64,000 nt of DNA from Streptomyces phaeochromogenes. GTDB lineage: Bacteria; Actinomycetota; Actinomycetes; Streptomycetales; Streptomycetaceae. Positions within the stretch are counted from its first letter, which is position 1, and each line of letters starts with the position of its first letter. The notes under the pieces are model-generated. The model did not search any database and had not been told where the DNA came from. It worked only from the letters and a program-made list of their open reading frames with translations. Location: the NCBI RefSeq assembly GCF_001418655.1, contig NZ_LIQZ01000182.1, positions 29,144 through 93,143 on the forward strand, in the 5' to 3' direction. Positions 34,789 to 43,181 of the stretch are shown piece after piece. The position numbers and the translations under genes were made by a program.

Positions 34789-35397
34789 CTACTCCGCCAG
34801 TGGCAGGGCCACGGCACCGGGAAAACCAGGCGCTTCGGCTTCGTCGAGCATCGCCGCGGCGACGGTTTCCCGGCTGACCTTCGCACCGAGGTCGAAGGGA
34901 GGCGCGGACTCCAGGCCGACCGTACGCCGACGGGGGCTCTCCGGCCCGTCGGCGAGCATCCCGGCGTGGAAGACGGTGCCCCCGGCCGCGAGAACGGTGT
35001 TGTCGGCTTCGACCTTGTCCGGAAGCCGGTCGCCCAGCACCTTGGCGAGCACGCCCGCACCCTCCCCCGCCACTTGCGCCGACTTGCCCGTGCCGTAGGC
35101 GCCGAGCCAGATGACGCGCCGCGGGCCGGCGGCGACGACGGCCCGGGCGCCGGTCAGGAGGGTCCCGGCCCGGTCCGTACCGAGCGCGGAAAGGACCACG
35201 GAGTCCCCGTCCATGACGGCGGCGATACTCGCCGCGTCGTTCACGTCGCCCGCCACCTTGCGCAGGTTCGGCGAGTCGGGCAGAGCGATCTTCTCGGGAT
35301 CGCGCGCGATGGCGGTCACGGTGTGACCACGTCGCAGCGCCTGTCGAGTGAGGGCGATTCCGGTCTGGCCGGAGGCCGCGAGGACGGTGAGGTTCAT
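34789..35397 (-). CDS. NmrA-like NAD(P)-binding oxidoreductase
   Basis: 202-aa Rossmann protein: MNLTVLAASGQTG (GxxGxxG variant) and RRVIWLGAYGTG. Atypical SDR of the NmrA branch, often quinone or NADPH sensors. ATG 35397 is the natural start. A 7-bp inverted repeat (35429-35453) lies 30 bp upstream. It is next to, but convergent with, the LysR gene. Confidence 0.8.
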   Translation of the reverse strand: MNLTVLAASGQTGIALTRQALRRGHTVTAIARDPEKIALPDSPNLRKVAGDVNDAASIAAVMDGDSVVLSALGTDRAGTLLTGARAVVAAGPRRVIWLGAYGTGKSAQVAGEGAGVLAKVLGDRLPDKVEADNTVLAAGGTVFHAGMLADGPESPRRRTVGLESAPPFDLGAKVSRETVAAAMLDEAEAPGFPGAVALPLAE

Positions 35398-35428
35398 GCC
35401 GAGAACGCTAGGGAACCCACCACTTAAC

Positions 35429-35453
35429 ATCAAGTGCATGTATCTGACTTGAT
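35429..35453. promoter_or_regulatory. Inverted repeat before the NmrA-like gene
   Basis: ATCAAGT (35429-35435) and ACTTGAT (35447-35453), perfect 7-bp arms, 11-bp spacer, in an A/T-rich stretch ahead of the minus-strand gene. HxlR or PadR regulators often bind such sites beside NmrA-like genes, but no such regulator is adjacent. Confidence 0.45.
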
Positions 35454-35525
35454 AATTTACCCAGACGCAATTACCTCGGCGAGGGGCGGCGGCCCAATAC
35501 TCTGACCAGCCCATTCACGAAAGCT

Positions 35526-35614
35526 CTTCCGCCTCACGGAAGCCGTCTTGCGGAGCTGCCGCAAGGGTCAGGACTCTGAGTCCAACCACGGCACGCGGGG
35601 CGACGGCGCCCCGC
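35526..35614 (+). promoter_or_regulatory. Structured vanA leader: three hairpins and a palindrome
   Basis: In the 109 bases before vanA: hairpin 1 CTTCCG/CGGAAG (35526-35542), hairpin 2 CTTGCGG/CCGCAAG (35547-35565), palindrome GGACTC-T-GAGTCC (35571-35583), hairpin 3 GCGGGGCG/CGCCCCGC (35595-35614). All arms are perfect. Hairpin 3 ends 20 nt before the vanA ATG and may hinder its ribosome site. It could be an attenuator, an mRNA stabiliser, or regulator sites. Confidence 0.55.
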
Positions 35615-35634
35615 TTCACGGGACGGGACCGCCC

Positions 35635-36699
35635 ATGCCTCACATGACCGCATTCGCCAGGAACCAGTGGTACGTCGCCGCCTACGCCCACGAGGTGGGG
35701 CGGGAGTTGCTCGGCCGGACGGTTCTCGGGGAGCCGCTCGTCTTCTACCGGACCGAGGACGACGGACGGCCGGTCGTCCTGCACGACCGTTGCGTGCACC
35801 GCCGCTATCCGCTCTCGGAGAGCGGGCTCGACGGTGACCGGATCGTCTGCGGCTACCACGGCTTCACGTACGACACGACGGGTGCGTGTGTGTACGTGCC
35901 CGGTCAGAAACGCGTCCCCCGCACCGCCCGGGTCGCCTCCTACCCGGTGGTCGAGCAGGACGCCCTGATATGGGTGTGGATAGGCGACCCGGCCCTCGCC
36001 GACCCGGAGACCATTCCGCGGGCCAGGCATCTGGACTCCCCCGGCTGGGTCACCGTCAGCGGGATGGAGCCGATCGACGCCGACTACGGCCTCCTCGTCG
36101 ACAACCTCCTCGACCTGTCCCACGAGACGTATCTGCACGGCGGCTACATCGGCACCCCGGAGGTCGCCGAGACGCCGATCACCACCGAGGTGGACGAGGG
36201 CGCGGGCATCGTCAGAGTCAGCCGGCACATGGACGACGCCGAGTGCCCGCCGTTCTACGCCAAGTCGACCGGCATCAAAGGGCGGATCACCCGCTGGCAG
36301 GACATCGAGTACCACGCGCCGTGTCTGTATCTGCTGCACAGCCGGATCGCCCCGGTCGGTGTGGTGCCCGAGGCGGACGGCAGCGATCCGAACGGCTTCC
36401 ACACGGAGATCACGTACGCCATCACGCCGTCCGCCGACGGCAAGGTGTACGACTTCTGGATGGTCTCGCGCGACTGGGCGACCGACGACGCCGAGGTCAC
36501 CGAGTTCCTGCGGGGCAACAACCACACCGTCGTGATGCAGGACGTCGACGCGCTCAACCTGCTGCAGAAGACGCTCGGCACGGAGCGCACCGGCTACCAG
36601 GAGCTGAGCATCAACATCGACACCGGTGGTCTGGCCGCCCGCCGGATCCTCGCCCGGCTGGTCGAGGAGGGCGCGAAGCCCATGGAGAAGGTCCAGTGA
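35635..36699 (+). CDS. vanA: Vanillate O-demethylase, Rieske oxygenase subunit
   Basis: Demethylates vanillate to protocatechuate and formaldehyde, with electrons from VanB. Rieske [2Fe-2S] ligands: C-V-H at the front (DRCVHRR) and C-G-Y-H (VCGYHGF). Mononuclear iron motif: D-L-S-H-E-T-Y-L-H (DNLLDLSHETYLHGG). 354 aa, normal VanA length. Start ATG 35635; ATG 35644 is three codons later. Its stop overlaps the next GTG. The product feeds the pca operon. Confidence 0.92.
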   Translation: MPHMTAFARNQWYVAAYAHEVGRELLGRTVLGEPLVFYRTEDDGRPVVLHDRCVHRRYPLSESGLDGDRIVCGYHGFTYDTTGACVYVPGQKRVPRTARVASYPVVEQDALIWVWIGDPALADPETIPRARHLDSPGWVTVSGMEPIDADYGLLVDNLLDLSHETYLHGGYIGTPEVAETPITTEVDEGAGIVRVSRHMDDAECPPFYAKSTGIKGRITRWQDIEYHAPCLYLLHSRIAPVGVVPEADGSDPNGFHTEITYAITPSADGKVYDFWMVSRDWATDDAEVTEFLRGNNHTVVMQDVDALNLLQKTLGTERTGYQELSINIDTGGLAARRILARLVEEGAKPMEKVQ

Positions 36700-36920
36700 C
36701 CAGCCCGACCGGCGAGATCTACCGCATCGACTGGCTCCCGGGCACCGATGTGCTGCACGGCACCTGTCACTGCGGGGCCGAGCACAGCGCCGAGGACCCG
36801 ATCGAGATGTGGGAGTGGATGCTCGGCCACCCCGAAGGACACACCCCGCGCGACCCGAACGACCCGAACAACTCGCGCGACCGGCACGTCCCGCACGTCA
36901 CCCAAGGAAACGGCTCATGA
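36696..36920 (+). CDS. 74-aa conserved-looking protein coupled between vanA and vanB
   Basis: Small protein with no family I recognise. GTG 36696 overlaps the vanA stop and its TGA overlaps the vanB ATG, so all three are coupled; coding bias is like its neighbours. It contains TCHCGAEH (a possible metal pair of two Cys and a His), then PIEMWEWMLGHPEGH and a Pro/Asn/His-rich tail. No signal peptide. The Cys/His pattern suggests metal or cluster binding, perhaps a chaperone for VanA. I do not assign a function. Confidence 0.75.
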   Translation: MTSPTGEIYRIDWLPGTDVLHGTCHCGAEHSAEDPIEMWEWMLGHPEGHTPRDPNDPNNSRDRHVPHVTQGNGS

Positions 36921-37861
36921 CCTCCTACGAAGCCGAACTCGTCGTCGAGCGACGGGACTTGGCCGCCGAAGGTGTGCTCGCCCTCACCCTCCGCCATCCG
37001 CTCGGCGAGGAGCTGCCGGCCTGGGAGCCGGGCGCCCACATCGATGTGATCCTGGGCCCGGACCTGGAGCGGCAGTACTCCCTGTGCGGTGACCCGGCCG
37101 ACCAGCGCTCCTGGCGCGTCGCGGTCCTGCGGGAACCCGACGGGCGCGGCGGATCCGCCCATGTGCACGGGCAGTTGGAGGCGGGCGGCAAGGTCCGCGT
37201 GCGCGGCCCGCGCAACCACTTCGCCCTCCAGCCCTCGCCGCGCTACCGCTTCGTCGCGGGCGGCATCGGCATCACCCCGATCCTGCCGATGCTGGCGGAG
37301 GCCGAGGCGGCGGGCGCGGAGTGGACACTGCTGTACGGCGGCCGTACGCGCAACTCCATGGCGTTCGCTGAGGAGTTGAGCCTGTACGGGGACAAGGTGC
37401 GCGTCGCCCCGCAGGACGAGTCCGGGCTGCTCGACCTCGCCGCCGAACTCGGCACCCCGCAGTCCGACACGCTCGTCTACTGCTGCGGTCCCGGGCCGCT
37501 GCTGGACGCCGTGGAGGAGCGGTGCGCTGATTGGCCGAAGGGCTCACTGCACGTCGAACGGTTCCAGCCCAAGGTCCAGGAGACGGGCGCGGACACGGAG
37601 TTCGAGGTGGTTTTGGAGCGCTCGGGTCACACGCTCACCGTCCCCGCGGACGTCTCCGTGCTCGACACCGTACGGTCCGCGGGGGTCGAGGTGCTCTTCT
37701 CCTGCACCGAGGGCACCTGCGGGACCTGCGAGACGGACGTCCTCGAAGGCACCCCGGACCACCGGGACTCGGTGCTCACGGACGAGGAACGGGAGGCCGG
37801 CGAGACCATGCTCATCTGCGTCTCCCGGTGCCGCGGGAAGCGCCTCGTGCTCGACCTGTGA
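36917..37861 (+). CDS. vanB: Vanillate O-demethylase, reductase subunit
   Basis: 314-aa phthalate-dioxygenase-reductase type protein that passes electrons from NAD(P)H to VanA. FMN/FAD site R-Q-Y-S-L-C-G; nucleotide site GGIGITPILPML and CCGPGPL; C-terminal plant-type [2Fe-2S] C-x4-C-x2-C (CTEGTCGTC) with the distal Cys in LICVSRC. ATG 36917 follows AAGGA. Translationally coupled to the small protein. Confidence 0.92.
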   Translation: MTSYEAELVVERRDLAAEGVLALTLRHPLGEELPAWEPGAHIDVILGPDLERQYSLCGDPADQRSWRVAVLREPDGRGGSAHVHGQLEAGGKVRVRGPRNHFALQPSPRYRFVAGGIGITPILPMLAEAEAAGAEWTLLYGGRTRNSMAFAEELSLYGDKVRVAPQDESGLLDLAAELGTPQSDTLVYCCGPGPLLDAVEERCADWPKGSLHVERFQPKVQETGADTEFEVVLERSGHTLTVPADVSVLDTVRSAGVEVLFSCTEGTCGTCETDVLEGTPDHRDSVLTDEEREAGETMLICVSRCRGKRLVLDL

Positions 37862-37867
37862 CGCCTC

Positions 37868-38665
37868 CTACCGCGTCTGCGACCTGATCCGCCGGACGGA
37901 CCCCAGGTCCGCCTCGATCCGGGCGACCGTGGCCAGCAGATGCGGCAGCAGGTCACGGCGTACGGAGTCGACGGAGTTGCGGCTGGCGTGCACGGGGATG
38001 TTGACCGCGGCCACCACCTCGCCGTCCCGGTCCCGCACCGGGACGGCGACCGAGCGCAGCCCCTCCTCCAGTTCCTGGTCGACGATCGCGTACCCCTGCC
38101 GGCGTACCCGGCGCAGTTCGGTGCGCAGCAGGTCGGCCGAGACGATCGTGCGGGCCGTCAGGGCGCGCAGGTCCGCGCGGACGAGCCGGGCGTCGATCTC
38201 CTCGTCGGGCAGCTGGGCGAGCAACACCCGCCCCACGGACGTGACATGGGCCGGGAAGCGGGTGCCGACCGTGATCGTCGCGGTCATGATGCGGCGTGTG
38301 GGCACCCGTGCCACGTACACGATGTCGTCGCCGTCGAGGACGCACAGGGACGACGACTCCCTTATCTGCGCGACGAGTTGCTCCAAATGCGGCTCGGCGA
38401 TCTCCGGCAGGGTGAAACTGGACAGGTACGAGTAGCCGAGTTCGAGGACGCGCGGGGTGAGCCGGAACATCCGCCCGTCCGTCGTCACGTATCCCAGGTC
38501 GAAGAGCGTCAGCAGGAAGCGGCGGGCCGCCGCGCGGGTGAGGTCGGTGTGCCGTGCCACCTCGCTGAGCGTCAATTCCGGGTGCTCGGCGTCGAAGGCG
38601 CGGATGACCGCGAGGCCGCGCTCGAAGGAACGGACGAAATGAGGTTCGCGGGCTCCAGCAGGCAT
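37868..38665 (-). CDS. IclR family regulator (PcaR/PcaU branch)
   Basis: 265 aa. N-terminal winged helix (LTLSEVARHTDLTRAAARRFLLTL, about 31-54) and the IclR effector domain; GYSYLSSF is characteristic of the aromatic-acid branch (PcaR, PcaU, PobR). Start ATG 38665 has GGAGG 6 nt upstream. It sits between vanB and an ABC importer on the opposite strand, so it may control either. Dyads at 38691-38816 are candidate binding sites. Confidence 0.85.
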   Translation of the reverse strand: MPAGAREPHFVRSFERGLAVIRAFDAEHPELTLSEVARHTDLTRAAARRFLLTLFDLGYVTTDGRMFRLTPRVLELGYSYLSSFTLPEIAEPHLEQLVAQIRESSSLCVLDGDDIVYVARVPTRRIMTATITVGTRFPAHVTSVGRVLLAQLPDEEIDARLVRADLRALTARTIVSADLLRTELRRVRRQGYAIVDQELEEGLRSVAVPVRDRDGEVVAAVNIPVHASRNSVDSVRRDLLPHLLATVARIEADLGSVRRIRSQTR

Positions 38666-38690
38666 CGTCGCCTCCACGGGACGCACGGGG

Positions 38691-38816
38691 GTGCGCACTG
38701 CGCACGCTAGGAGCACACTTCGGCAACTGTCAACGACCTTGCGTGTCAAGAGCATTGACCCGCTCCCGGCAAGGTTCTACGTTCCCGCTGAGCACTTCTG
38801 TGCGGTCTGCGCACAG
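38691..38816. promoter_or_regulatory. IclR/ABC divergent control region with three dyads and a promoter
   Basis: Promoter TTGACC (38755-38760), 17-bp spacer, TACGTT (38778-38783), well matched to the ABC operon. Dyads: GTGCGCA-C-TGCGCAC (38691-38705), GTCAA-GAGCA-TTGAC (38745-38759, overlapping the -35), and CTGTGCG-N5-CGCACAG (38798-38816). TGCG/CGCA dyads resemble IclR sites. Two dyads bracket the promoter. Confidence 0.6.
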
Positions 38817-38855
38817 CCTGTCGAGGAACTGTCCCAGTGGTCCAGAGGGGGAGTC

Positions 38856-39827
38856 ATGCGTCGTCTGCTCATCGGCCTCGCGGCCGGCGCCGTGTTCGTC
38901 GCCGCGACGGCCTGCGGTTCGTCCGACTCCTCCGGGTCGGACGACGACAAGGCGTCCGGTGGTGGTACCACCACGATCAAGGCCGGCGTCATCCCCATCA
39001 TCGACGTCGCGCCCCTGTACCTGGGCCAGTCGAAGGGCTTCTACAGCAAACGCGGCATCAAGCTGTCGCTGACGAGCGCGCAGGGCGGCGCGGCGATCGT
39101 GCCCGGTGTCGTCTCCGGCCAGTTCGACTTCGGCTTCAGCAACATGACGTCCCTGCTGGTCGCCCAGTCCAAGAACATGCCGGTCAAAGCCGTGGCGAAC
39201 GGTGTCGCGTCCACCGGCAAGCAGGGCGCCGACTTCGCGGAGCTCGCCGTGAAGAAGGGCAGCCCTCTCAAGTCCGCCAAGGACGTGGAGGGCAAGAAGG
39301 TCGCCGCCAACACGCTCAACAACATCTGTGACACCTCGGTCAAGGAGTCGGTCCGCAAGGACGGCGGCGATCCGTCCAAGGTCGAGTTCGTGGAGATGCC
39401 CTTCGACCAGATGCCGGCAGCGCTCGCGAACGGCCAGGTGGACGCGGCCTGTGTGGTGGAACCCGCGCTCGCCACCATCAAGTCCCAGGGCGGCACCAGC
39501 ATCGCGTCGCTCTTCGTCGACGTGTCGCCCGACCTCACCGTGGCCATGTACTTCACCTCCCAGCAGTACGCCCAGAAGAACCCGGAGATGGTGAAGAAGT
39601 TCCAGGAGGCGACCGCAGAGTCCCTCGCCTACGCCGACAGCCACCCGGACGAGGCCCGCGACATCATCGCCACGTACACGAAGATCCCGAAGAACCTGCT
39701 GGAGACGCTGACCCTGCCGAGGTGGCCGGCCGAGCCGAACCGCGCCTCCATCGAGCGGCTGTCCGAACTGGGCGTGCAGGACGGTCTGTTCAAGACGGCC
39801 CCGGACCTGGACAAGTTCCTTCCGTGA
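38856..39827 (+). CDS. NitT/TauT-type ABC importer, binding lipoprotein
   Basis: 323 aa, lipobox A-T-A-C (Cys20). Family features of NMT1/THI5-like binding proteins: GVIPIIDVAPLYLGQSKGFY, then GVVSGQFDFGFSNM and the C-terminal PRWPAEPNR. Substrate unknown; with an IclR of the aromatic branch beside it, an aromatic acid is possible. ATG 38856 has AGAGGGGGAG upstream. Its stop overlaps the first permease GTG. Confidence 0.85.
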   Translation: MRRLLIGLAAGAVFVAATACGSSDSSGSDDDKASGGGTTTIKAGVIPIIDVAPLYLGQSKGFYSKRGIKLSLTSAQGGAAIVPGVVSGQFDFGFSNMTSLLVAQSKNMPVKAVANGVASTGKQGADFAELAVKKGSPLKSAKDVEGKKVAANTLNNICDTSVKESVRKDGGDPSKVEFVEMPFDQMPAALANGQVDAACVVEPALATIKSQGGTSIASLFVDVSPDLTVAMYFTSQQYAQKNPEMVKKFQEATAESLAYADSHPDEARDIIATYTKIPKNLLETLTLPRWPAEPNRASIERLSELGVQDGLFKTAPDLDKFLP

Positions 39828-40597
39828 GGGGCACCAACGCCCTCCTGGGCGCGGCCGGGCTCGCGGTCTTCCTCGCACTCGGCGAGGCGGTGCCGCGGCT
39901 CGGCCTCGTCAAGGACGAGTACTTCCCGCCGACCAGCCGCATCGCCGACGCGCTCGCGACGGAGCTCGCCGACGAGGCGTTCTGGACCGCACTCGGGGAC
40001 ACGCTCACCGGCTGGGCGATCGGGCTCACGATCGCGGTGACCGCCGGAATCCTGGCGGGAGTTCTGATCTCGGTCACGCCCTACCTCCGCGAGGCGACGG
40101 CCTCGACGATCGAGTTCCTGCGCCCGATCCCGTCGGTCGCCCTGATCCCGCTGGCCGTCCTGCTCTTCGGCACCGAGCTGCGCTCGGTCCTCCTCCTCGT
40201 CGTGTACGCGTCCTTCTGGCAGGTCCTCGTCCAGGTCATGTACGGCGTCCGGGACGTCGACCCGGTCGCCGAGGAAACGGCCCGCTCCTACGGCCTCGGC
40301 ACCTGGGCACGGGTCCGGCACGTGCTCTGGCCCACCGCCCTCCCGTACGTCATGACGGGTGTGCGGCTGGCCGCCGCGGTGGCGCTGATCCTCGCTGTGA
40401 CCGCCGAACTCGTCATCGGCGCACCGGGGTTGGGCGCCCGGATCGCCGTCGCCCAGACCTCGCAGGCCGTGCCGGAGATGTACGCGCTGGTGGTGGTCAC
40501 CGGGCTGCTCGGTCTGCTGATCAACGTGGGCGCGCGGACCGTCGAACGGCGGGCGCTGGCCTGGCACCAGTCGGTGCGCGGGGAGGTGGCGGTGTGA
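39824..40597 (+). CDS. ABC importer permease 1 (NitT/TauT type)
   Basis: 257 aa, six helices; EAA-type loop EETARSYGLGTWARVRHVLWP. GTG 39824 overlaps the binding-protein stop. An apparent upstream extension in frame is not needed. Confidence 0.85.
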   Translation: MRGTNALLGAAGLAVFLALGEAVPRLGLVKDEYFPPTSRIADALATELADEAFWTALGDTLTGWAIGLTIAVTAGILAGVLISVTPYLREATASTIEFLRPIPSVALIPLAVLLFGTELRSVLLLVVYASFWQVLVQVMYGVRDVDPVAEETARSYGLGTWARVRHVLWPTALPYVMTGVRLAAAVALILAVTAELVIGAPGLGARIAVAQTSQAVPEMYALVVVTGLLGLLINVGARTVERRALAWHQSVRGEVAV

Positions 40598-41397
40598 AGG
40601 GCGGGGTGAACGGTGGTGTGAGGGGCGTCCTGCTGCGGGTGTTCTTCGTCGTCGCGCTGCCCGCGCTGCTGGTCGCGGGGTGGTGGGTCGCCTCGGACGA
40701 CAGCACCGACGTCTACTGGCCGCCGCTGCGCACGATCCTCACCACCTTCCCGGACGTGTGGACGGGCGACCGGTGGCGCGACGACGTGCTGCCGAGCGTG
40801 CTGCGATTGAGCGCCGGTTACGCGTGCGCGGCCGTCGCGGGCGTGGCGATCGGCACGGTCATCGGCTCGTACCGCCGGGTGCGGGCCGTGTGCGAGCCGG
40901 TCCTTGAGTTCCTGCGCGCGGTGCCGCCGCCCGTTCTCGTGCCGGTCATCATGCTGTTCGCCGGCATCGGGGACACGATGAAGATCGCCGTGATCGCGAG
41001 CGGCTGTGTCTGGCCGATCCTCCTCAACACCGTGGAGGGCGTCCGGGCGGTCGACTCCGTGATGTCGGAGACGGCCCGCTCGTACGGCATCACGGGCGTC
41101 GCGCGGCTGCGGCACGTGGTGCTGCGCTCGGCGAGCCCGCAGATCTTCGCGGGGCTGCGGCAGGCCCTGTCCATCGGCATCATCCTGATGGTCATCAGCG
41201 AGATGTTCGCCGCGAGCAACGGGCTCGGCTTCACCATCGTCCAGTTCCAGCGCGGCTTCGCCATCCCCGACATGTGGACCGGGATCCTGCTGCTCGGGCT
41301 GCTCGGTTTTGTGCTGTCGGTCGCCTTCCGGCTGGTCGAGCGGCGGGTGCTCGGCTGGTACCACGGCTTGCGCGACGTCTCCCGGCGGTCGTCGTGA
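40594..41397 (+). CDS. ABC importer permease 2 (NitT/TauT type)
   Basis: 267 aa, with a docking loop SETARSYGITGVARLRHVVLRS very like that of permease 1, so the channel is a heterodimer of paralogues. GTG 40594 overlaps the first permease stop. Three N-terminal Gly/Val residues precede the first helix. Confidence 0.85.
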   Translation: MKGGVNGGVRGVLLRVFFVVALPALLVAGWWVASDDSTDVYWPPLRTILTTFPDVWTGDRWRDDVLPSVLRLSAGYACAAVAGVAIGTVIGSYRRVRAVCEPVLEFLRAVPPPVLVPVIMLFAGIGDTMKIAVIASGCVWPILLNTVEGVRAVDSVMSETARSYGITGVARLRHVVLRSASPQIFAGLRQALSIGIILMVISEMFAASNGLGFTIVQFQRGFAIPDMWTGILLLGLLGFVLSVAFRLVERRVLGWYHGLRDVSRRSS

Positions 41398-41432
41398 ACC
41401 TCTCGAACGTGAACCTTGCGAAAGGGCGCTCC

Positions 41433-42239
41433 ATGCTCGACGTACGCGGCCTCCAGAAAGTCTACGAGGGGTCGGGCCGCCGGGTGGAGGCGGTGCGCGA
41501 CCTCACCTTCACGGTCGAGGCCGGCGAACTGGTGTGTCTCGTCGGCCCGTCGGGCTGCGGCAAGACGACGCTGCTGAAGTGCGTGGGCGGGCTGCTGACG
41601 CCGACAGCCGGTGAGGTGTTCCTCGGAGGTGAGCGGGTGACCGGGCCGCCGCCCGGGATGGCGGTCGTCTTCCAGGAGTACGGTCGCAGCCTCTTCCCCT
41701 GGATGCGGGTCCGCGAGAACGTCGAACTCCCCCTCAAGCAGAAGAAACTGCCGAGCGCGCGGCGTCGTGAGCTGGTCGCCGACGCGCTGGAGTCGGTCGG
41801 TCTCACCGACGCGGCGGGCGCGTACCCGTGGCAGCTGTCGGGCGGCATGCAGCAGCGGGTGGCGATCGCCCGCGCGCTCGCGTACGAGCCCGATGTGCTG
41901 CTCATGGACGAGCCGTTCGCGGCGGTGGACGCGCAGACCCGCGCCGAACTGGAGGACCTGGTCCGGGGGTTGTGGCGGCAGCGGGGCATCACGATCCTCT
42001 TCGTGACGCACGACATCGACGAGGCGGTGTATCTCGGCGAGCGGGTGCTGATCCTGTCCTCCTCCCCGACGGTCGTCCAGGAACAGCTGAAGGTCGATCT
42101 CCCGGCCGAGCGCGACCAGTTGCACACCCGGGTGGCCCCGCGCTTCGCGGAACTGCGGACCCATGTGTACGAGCAGATCCAGGCGGCGAAGCGCGGGACA
42201 CCGGTCGACCGTGTGGTGAAGGACCAACGGCTTCCGTGA
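41433..42239 (+). CDS. ABC importer ATPase (NitT/TauT type)
   Basis: 268 aa. Walker A GPSGCGKTT, signature LSGGMQQR, Walker B LLMDEP, VTHD switch. Q-loop FQEYGRSLFPWM has the NitT/TauT look. I start at ATG 41433 with AAAGGG before it; GTG 41394, overlapping the permease stop, would add 13 residues. Last gene of the operon; 14 bp from the convergent regulator gene. Confidence 0.88.
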   Translation: MLDVRGLQKVYEGSGRRVEAVRDLTFTVEAGELVCLVGPSGCGKTTLLKCVGGLLTPTAGEVFLGGERVTGPPPGMAVVFQEYGRSLFPWMRVRENVELPLKQKKLPSARRRELVADALESVGLTDAAGAYPWQLSGGMQQRVAIARALAYEPDVLLMDEPFAAVDAQTRAELEDLVRGLWRQRGITILFVTHDIDEAVYLGERVLILSSSPTVVQEQLKVDLPAERDQLHTRVAPRFAELRTHVYEQIQAAKRGTPVDRVVKDQRLP

Positions 42240-42253
42240 CGAGACGAGGGCGG

Positions 42254-42910
42254 CTACACCTCCGCGGTGGGCACCACGCTCAGATGACTCGACGCGCGTC
42301 GCGTACGCCGCGCGGGCGCGCGGCGGGCCTCGCGCAGGACCAGGGTCAGTCGCGTATAGCCCATGCCCTGAAGGGTCTTGGTGGTCTCACCGACGATGCG
42401 GCAGTCCGTACGGCCCCAGCGCGGGTCGGGGTGCAGTAACGGCCGCACCGCGCCGTCGTGCTCGACGGCGTCCGGGCCGACCGAGCGGATCCAGTGCGGC
42501 AGGCCGTGCCGGTAGGCGGCGTCCATGATCGGGTCCTGGGCGATGTCCCGGAGGATCGACTGGAGTCCGTGGTCGTGGCCGTGCCGCTCGACGGCGGCGG
42601 CGAAGTGCGCCAGCATCGGCAGACACCAGCTCGACTCGTGCTCGCCGAGGACCGTGCCCGCGTCCGGATGGAACAGGACGAACCGGAGGAAGTTGTCCCC
42701 CGGCATGGCCGTGGGGTGCGGGCCGACACCGCGGAAAAGTGTCTCGAACGCACCGTTCGCCAGGACGACGTCCCAGCGGTGGTCGACGACGACGGAAGGA
42801 AAGGTCACGGCCTCCAGAAGCGCTGCATAGTCCTGGAGATACGCCTGGGCCTCACGACTCTCGGGGGCTGGTCGCGGCTGTGGCCGGGACCCTCCTGCCT
42901 GGTATGCCAT
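42254..42910 (-). CDS. MmyB-like ligand-binding domain protein without helix-turn-helix
   Basis: 218 aa. The whole protein matches the C-terminal PAS-like domain of MmyB regulators (VVDHRWDVVLANGAFETLF; RDIAQDPIMDAAYRHGLP), which normally follows an XRE helix-turn-helix of about 80 residues. That helix is missing, and no such motif is visible in the region upstream. ATG 42910 is preferred; GTG 42922 adds four residues. It is divergent from the XRE-protease operon and could partner its regulator. Confidence 0.75.
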   Translation of the reverse strand: MAYQAGGSRPQPRPAPESREAQAYLQDYAALLEAVTFPSVVVDHRWDVVLANGAFETLFRGVGPHPTAMPGDNFLRFVLFHPDAGTVLGEHESSWCLPMLAHFAAAVERHGHDHGLQSILRDIAQDPIMDAAYRHGLPHWIRSVGPDAVEHDGAVRPLLHPDPRWGRTDCRIVGETTKTLQGMGYTRLTLVLREARRAPARRTRRASSHLSVVPTAEV

Positions 42911-43024
42911 CGGGAGGTCCACCCCTCTTGCCTATGCGGCCCTATCGCGGCGTCGTGATCCTGCTACCCCTGGCCGAGCGGTGTCAACTATCGTGGCATT
43001 TGACGCCCGTTGACGGCTGAATCC

Positions 43025-43040
43025 CGCCACAGTTGTGGCG
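43025..43040. promoter_or_regulatory. 16-bp palindrome in divergent region
   Basis: CGCCACA-GT-TGTGGCG, perfect. It lies in the 271-bp gap between the MmyB-like gene and the XRE regulator gene. Also present are TTGACG and TTGACGG hexamers at about 42999 and 43010 and a GTCAA/TTGAC dyad near 42983-43004. A good candidate operator for the XRE protein encoded at 43182. Confidence 0.5.
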
Positions 43041-43181
43041 AGACCTGGATGTGAGTTCGACCAAAGGGCTACTCTCCGGTCTTCGGGCGGTTCACTCCGC
43101 ACTTCCGGAATTCCCACAGGGGCTTCACGTCCGAGGAATCCGGTTCGGACCAGAGCGGTCGACAAGAGACGTAGGAGAGAA

